DNA of 64,000 nt from Clostridia bacterium (GTDB lineage: Bacteria > Bacillota_A > Clostridia > Christensenellales > Aristaeellaceae), in contig JAFXSH010000152.1 in NCBI GenBank assembly GCA_017525805.1, forward strand, positions 14,180-78,179. The letters are read 5' to 3'. The translations under genes were made by a program, and so were the position numbers. The notes below the pieces were generated by a model. It did no database searches. It saw nothing but the letters and a program-made list of their open reading frames with translations, and was not told the DNA's origin. Shown here piece by piece: positions 61,434-64,000 of the stretch. The stretch's first letter is position 1. Every line of letters begins with the position of its first letter.

Positions 61434-64000
61434 TTATTGTTTGCTCTGCCCGATCGACAGGATTAAGTTATTCAGGTTTTTACAGCCTTGCATGGATTGA
61501 TTTTGCAAATTCTTGATGGACGATCCGAAGGCGGTTTGGGTCACTTGTTGATTTCCCTCGAGAGCGCCTTGCGCAATTGCCGTAACCGAATACGTCTTGC
61601 CATCGGCGCCTTTCATTTCATCAGGGATGTCAACTTGATCATCGTTGGTTTCGATCTTTTCAAGCGTCAAGCCGCTCGAATCTGCGGTGTAATCCGCGCG
61701 TGTGCCGTTTTTCTCGGTCGTGATGAACTGGATCGTGCCGTTTTTGTCCGTAACAACGGTGCCGGTCCCGCCGTTTCCGTTCGTAGTGACGGTTGTGGTC
61801 GTGCCGGTTTCGTCTGTAGTGACGGTCGTGGTATTGCCGGTTTCGTCCGCAGTGTCCGTTGCTTTTTCTCCATTAAGCGTCAGCACAGCGAATCTCTTTG
61901 ATACGCCGTTTATTTCCTCGGTTACTATTTTGGGAGTGCTTAACTGTTCCTGATTATCCAGCCAGATCGCATTGATGTCGTTGATATCCCAGTCGTCTCC
62001 GAGCTCAATGTACACCTCCATACCATCTTTGAAATCACCTTTGTCTGTTTTTTTCCACGTTACATTGCCATTATCATCCGTCGATTGTTGATAAGCATTC
62101 AGTTCAAACAACCATGCATTATCATGTGCCGCCTCAGAATCTAAAACCAGCTTTGCCGCGCCCTTACCCTTAATCTCTAATTGCTTCTTTTCATACTCTT
62201 CCGGATTGTTTTCTTTGCTGACCCAATTGACGCTGACGATAGATCCATCGGGAAGTGCGTTCTTGCTTTCAGTGGGGCTATCGAAGCCGTACCAGGCGTC
62301 AGTACCGTCGTTCGACTCCCGCAGCCAGGAGATTTTGTCACCCTTACCCGTGATCAAAGCGGAGGTCTCGCCGGTTTCCTCGTTGACATAAAAACTTTTT
62401 TTGCCGGAGATGTCGTATTTTCCACTATTATGAGCCTCAAATTCCTCCGCTTTTTGTCTGTCACGCTCCGCGAAATCCTCGTCTTTTGATCCTCCGGCGC
62501 CGGCGGAAGCGGCCTGTTTGTCCGCGTCACCCTGGGCGGGTTGTTTCGTCTCGCTCGTTTCCCGGATATTGGCGATCAGCCGGTCCGTGGAGGCGGCACG
62601 TTCGTCTTCCGCGGTCATGCCGTCTCTTTCGTTGCCTCCCTCGGCTCCGCTGCCCCTCTCGCCGCCTTCAACGATTTTTGCTCCGGGCTCCTCTAACTTT
62701 CTTATCACCAAAAGTCTGGGGTCTTTGGCTTCCGCCTCCGAACTCTGATTTGCTGAAACGGATAATTCGGGCAGGTTCCCCTCCTCGTCTAAAGCCATTC
62801 TGAGTTTTGTGGTGGGAGAACCGCCGTTATTGTTACTGAGCTCAACATTCGCCGAACCAAGTATCCGATTGATCATAGACTGCGCATCCCGGATCGCGTC
62901 TGGCGGGTTGGACTTGTCGAGGGTTTCTCTGACCGATAATGATTTAGAAAGCTCATCAATCTTAGCCCGCGCATCCCGGATCGCGTTAGGAAGAACATCA
63001 TCTTTTTGCAGCACCTGAGGACTACCTATCGAAATAGTGTGTTCGGCGATAGAGGCAGGGAGAGAGAGCGTGTTTACTTTGGTCGTCGTTTGGTTGAGCT
63101 TTAATAAATCGTCGATATCCTCCCTCAGAAACTTGATCTTGTCCGAATCATCATCGTCGGCGGGCTTTTCAGCATCCTTACCGGGCTGGTCGTTCCCGAG
63201 GTTTTCGTTGGCCGCTTTTTTTTCGTAGGTGTAGGTGAAGGTGCGGTCTTTCGTAATGATCATTCCATCGAAAGGCATTTCGTCCCAGCTTCCGGTGGTA
63301 TAGCCATAAAATGGGACTATGCCCGCAGCCGGGATATCCTTTGCCGCCAGCTTCAGCGTTTCGCCTTCCACCCCTTCCAGGGTGACGGCTATATTCCCTT
63401 CCGTGCCGGCGTTCCACGCGCCGCCATACACTATGAACGTGACGGTCCATTTCACTTTCTCGGGCTCGGGTACGATGGGCTGCACGGGTTCCTTCGCCTG
63501 GTCCGTATAGTCTTTGCCGCCGAACGTCGCCTTGGCGGTGTACACCTTCACCGTCGTCCCGTCTTCTGTGACTTCTGTGCCGCTTTCGGTAACCGTGGCC
63601 GTCGCCTCTACCTTGTGCCCCTGCGCGTCCTTGAGGCAGCTTTCCCGGGTGCAGGTAAACACGGCGACGGCCTCCGTGTACCCCGTCCATTCCCACTCGG
63701 GAACGCCGTATTGATGCCCTAAGGGGTCGGTCTCGTTCTTCGGGGTGGTCTCCTCGCACCACTTGCACTTGAATAAGTCGTAACCGCCCGCTAAGCACGT
63801 GGCCGCCACGGTCTCTTTCAGCTCCGTATAATCGTGGTCCACCGCTGCCGTTTCGTTCTTTTGGGTGGTCTCCTCGCACCATTCGCACCGATAGATATCG
63901 TACCCTCCCGCCTGACAGGTGGGGGCCACGGTCTCTACCAGTTCGGTATAATCGTGATCCAGCGGGGCTGTGTCGTTTTTACGCGTGGTCTCCTCGCACC
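61434..64000 (-). CDS. Large repeat-bearing surface protein, C-terminal part
   Basis: At least 855 residues; the N-terminus lies beyond the window. In order: 40-residue repeats with paired CxxC (YDIYRCEWCEETTQKNE), a beta region (TWTVTFIVYGGAWNAG-like, Ig/flg_new type), a coiled acidic stretch with paired AIRDA motifs (PNAIRDARAKIDEL and PDAIRDAQSMINRI), Ser/Glu-rich spacers, Thr-rich NGT/TETG repeats, and a C-terminal BspA-type leucine-rich segment (KNLQNQSMQGCKNLNNLIL). No LPxTG anchor at the C-terminus. Likely exported adhesin or structural protein. Confidence 0.75.
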   Translation of the reverse strand, partial: CEETTRKNDTAPLDHDYTELVETVAPTCQAGGYDIYRCEWCEETTQKNETAAVDHDYTELKETVAATCLAGGYDLFKCKWCEETTPKNETDPLGHQYGVPEWEWTGYTEAVAVFTCTRESCLKDAQGHKVEATATVTESGTEVTEDGTTVKVYTAKATFGGKDYTDQAKEPVQPIVPEPEKVKWTVTFIVYGGAWNAGTEGNIAVTLEGVEGETLKLAAKDIPAAGIVPFYGYTTGSWDEMPFDGMIITKDRTFTYTYEKKAANENLGNDQPGKDAEKPADDDDSDKIKFLREDIDDLLKLNQTTTKVNTLSLPASIAEHTISIGSPQVLQKDDVLPNAIRDARAKIDELSKSLSVRETLDKSNPPDAIRDAQSMINRILGSANVELSNNNGGSPTTKLRMALDEEGNLPELSVSANQSSEAEAKDPRLLVIRKLEEPGAKIVEGGERGSGAEGGNERDGMTAEDERAASTDRLIANIRETSETKQPAQGDADKQAASAGAGGSKDEDFAERDRQKAEEFEAHNSGKYDISGKKSFYVNEETGETSALITGKGDKISWLRESNDGTDAWYGFDSPTESKNALPDGSIVSVNWVSKENNPEEYEKKQLEIKGKGAAKLVLDSEAAHDNAWLFELNAYQQSTDDNGNVTWKKTDKGDFKDGMEVYIELGDDWDINDINAIWLDNQEQLSTPKIVTEEINGVSKRFAVLTLNGEKATDTADETGNTTTVTTDETGTTTTVTTNGNGGTGTVVTDKNGTIQFITTEKNGTRADYTADSSGLTLEKIETNDDQVDIPDEMKGADGKTYSVTAIAQGALEGNQQVTQTAFGSSIKNLQNQSMQGCKNLNNLILSIGQSKQ
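63717..64000 (-). repeat. Tandem 120-bp coding repeats
   Basis: Two complete 120-bp units (63956-63837 and 63836-63717) and part of a third run to the window edge, encoding HDYTEL..TVA.TC.AGGYD...C.WCEETT.KNE. Each unit carries one lone and two paired Cys. The array continues outside the window. Confidence 0.9.

Noticed and set aside
63717..64000. CRISPR-like periodicity
   Set aside because: The 120-bp repeats are contiguous, coding and without spacers.

Overview
This 64 kb window is chromosomal DNA from a GC-rich, low-redox-lifestyle Bacillota, most likely a gut-type Clostridia member. The inference rests on strong AGGAGG-type ribosome-binding sites with many GTG/TTG starts, sigma-A promoters close to TTGACA-17-TATAAT, a Bacillus-like gene order around rbgA/dprA/topA/hslVU, an anaerobic ribonucleotide reductase activase (NrdG), butyrate kinase, a LoaP-type NusG paralogue and a BspA-like surface protein. 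No rRNA, tRNA, CRISPR array, insertion sequence or intact prophage was seen, so a species name cannot be given.

Layout. (1) 1-13.9 kb, minus strand: a housekeeping block rbgA-rnhB-yraN-[giant GT-C glycosyltransferase]-comM-dprA-topA-trmFO-[secreted alpha/beta hydrolase]-hslV-hslU. It matches the Bacillus order apart from the two bracketed genes; the hydrolase sits where xerC is expected. (2) 14.1-20.5 kb, plus strand: a fused sugar-nucleotide pyrophosphorylase/phosphomannomutase-like protein, a 6S RNA gene behind a consensus promoter, a family PL11 rhamnogalacturonan lyase, a membrane-anchored binding-protein-like protein and nrdG. (3) 20.5-27.3 kb, minus: an NHLM-type bacteriocin exporter trio (short HlyD-like protein, C39 peptidase-ABC, second ABC) followed by a DUF4838 protein. 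(4) 27.4-32.6 kb: a GltS-like carrier and a PlsC-like acyltransferase (minus), guaB and an esterase (plus). (5) 32.7-38.5 kb, minus: a nine-gene operon headed by a TetR regulator, with acetyltransferases, a methyltransferase, hydrolases and an FMN reductase, which looks like a detoxification or small-molecule modification unit. (6) 38.5-39.6 kb: an AT-richer patch with a decayed phage-type HNH nuclease and a VOC protein. (7) 39.6-43.75 kb, plus: a metQNI transporter operon plus an M20 deacylase; MetQ appears to be circularly permuted. (8) 44.0-50.3 kb, minus: a sugar-utilisation operon (unknown toroid-like protein, ROK kinase, ManA-like isomerase, alpha/alpha-barrel glycan-active protein, secreted phosphodiesterase-fold protein). 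(9) 50.5-55.8 kb: butyrate kinase, a beta-lactamase-like serine hydrolase, a secreted protein, LoaP and an anchored alpha/beta hydrolase. (10) 55.8-64 kb: a 1449-residue GGDEF/EAL protein, a 57-residue protein with a strong promoter, a small exported protein and the C-terminal part of a large repeat-bearing surface protein that runs off the window.

The observations most worth a second look are the permuted MetQ (39805-40701), the 6S RNA (16442-16645), the NHLM exporter with a shortened HlyD and no visible precursor peptide, the LoaP gene without an adjacent long target operon, the pyrophosphorylase fused to a mutase-like domain whose phosphoserine motif is lost, and the double-headed GT-C protein. 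Starts were chosen from ribosome-binding sites and family alignment from memory; no database search was possible.
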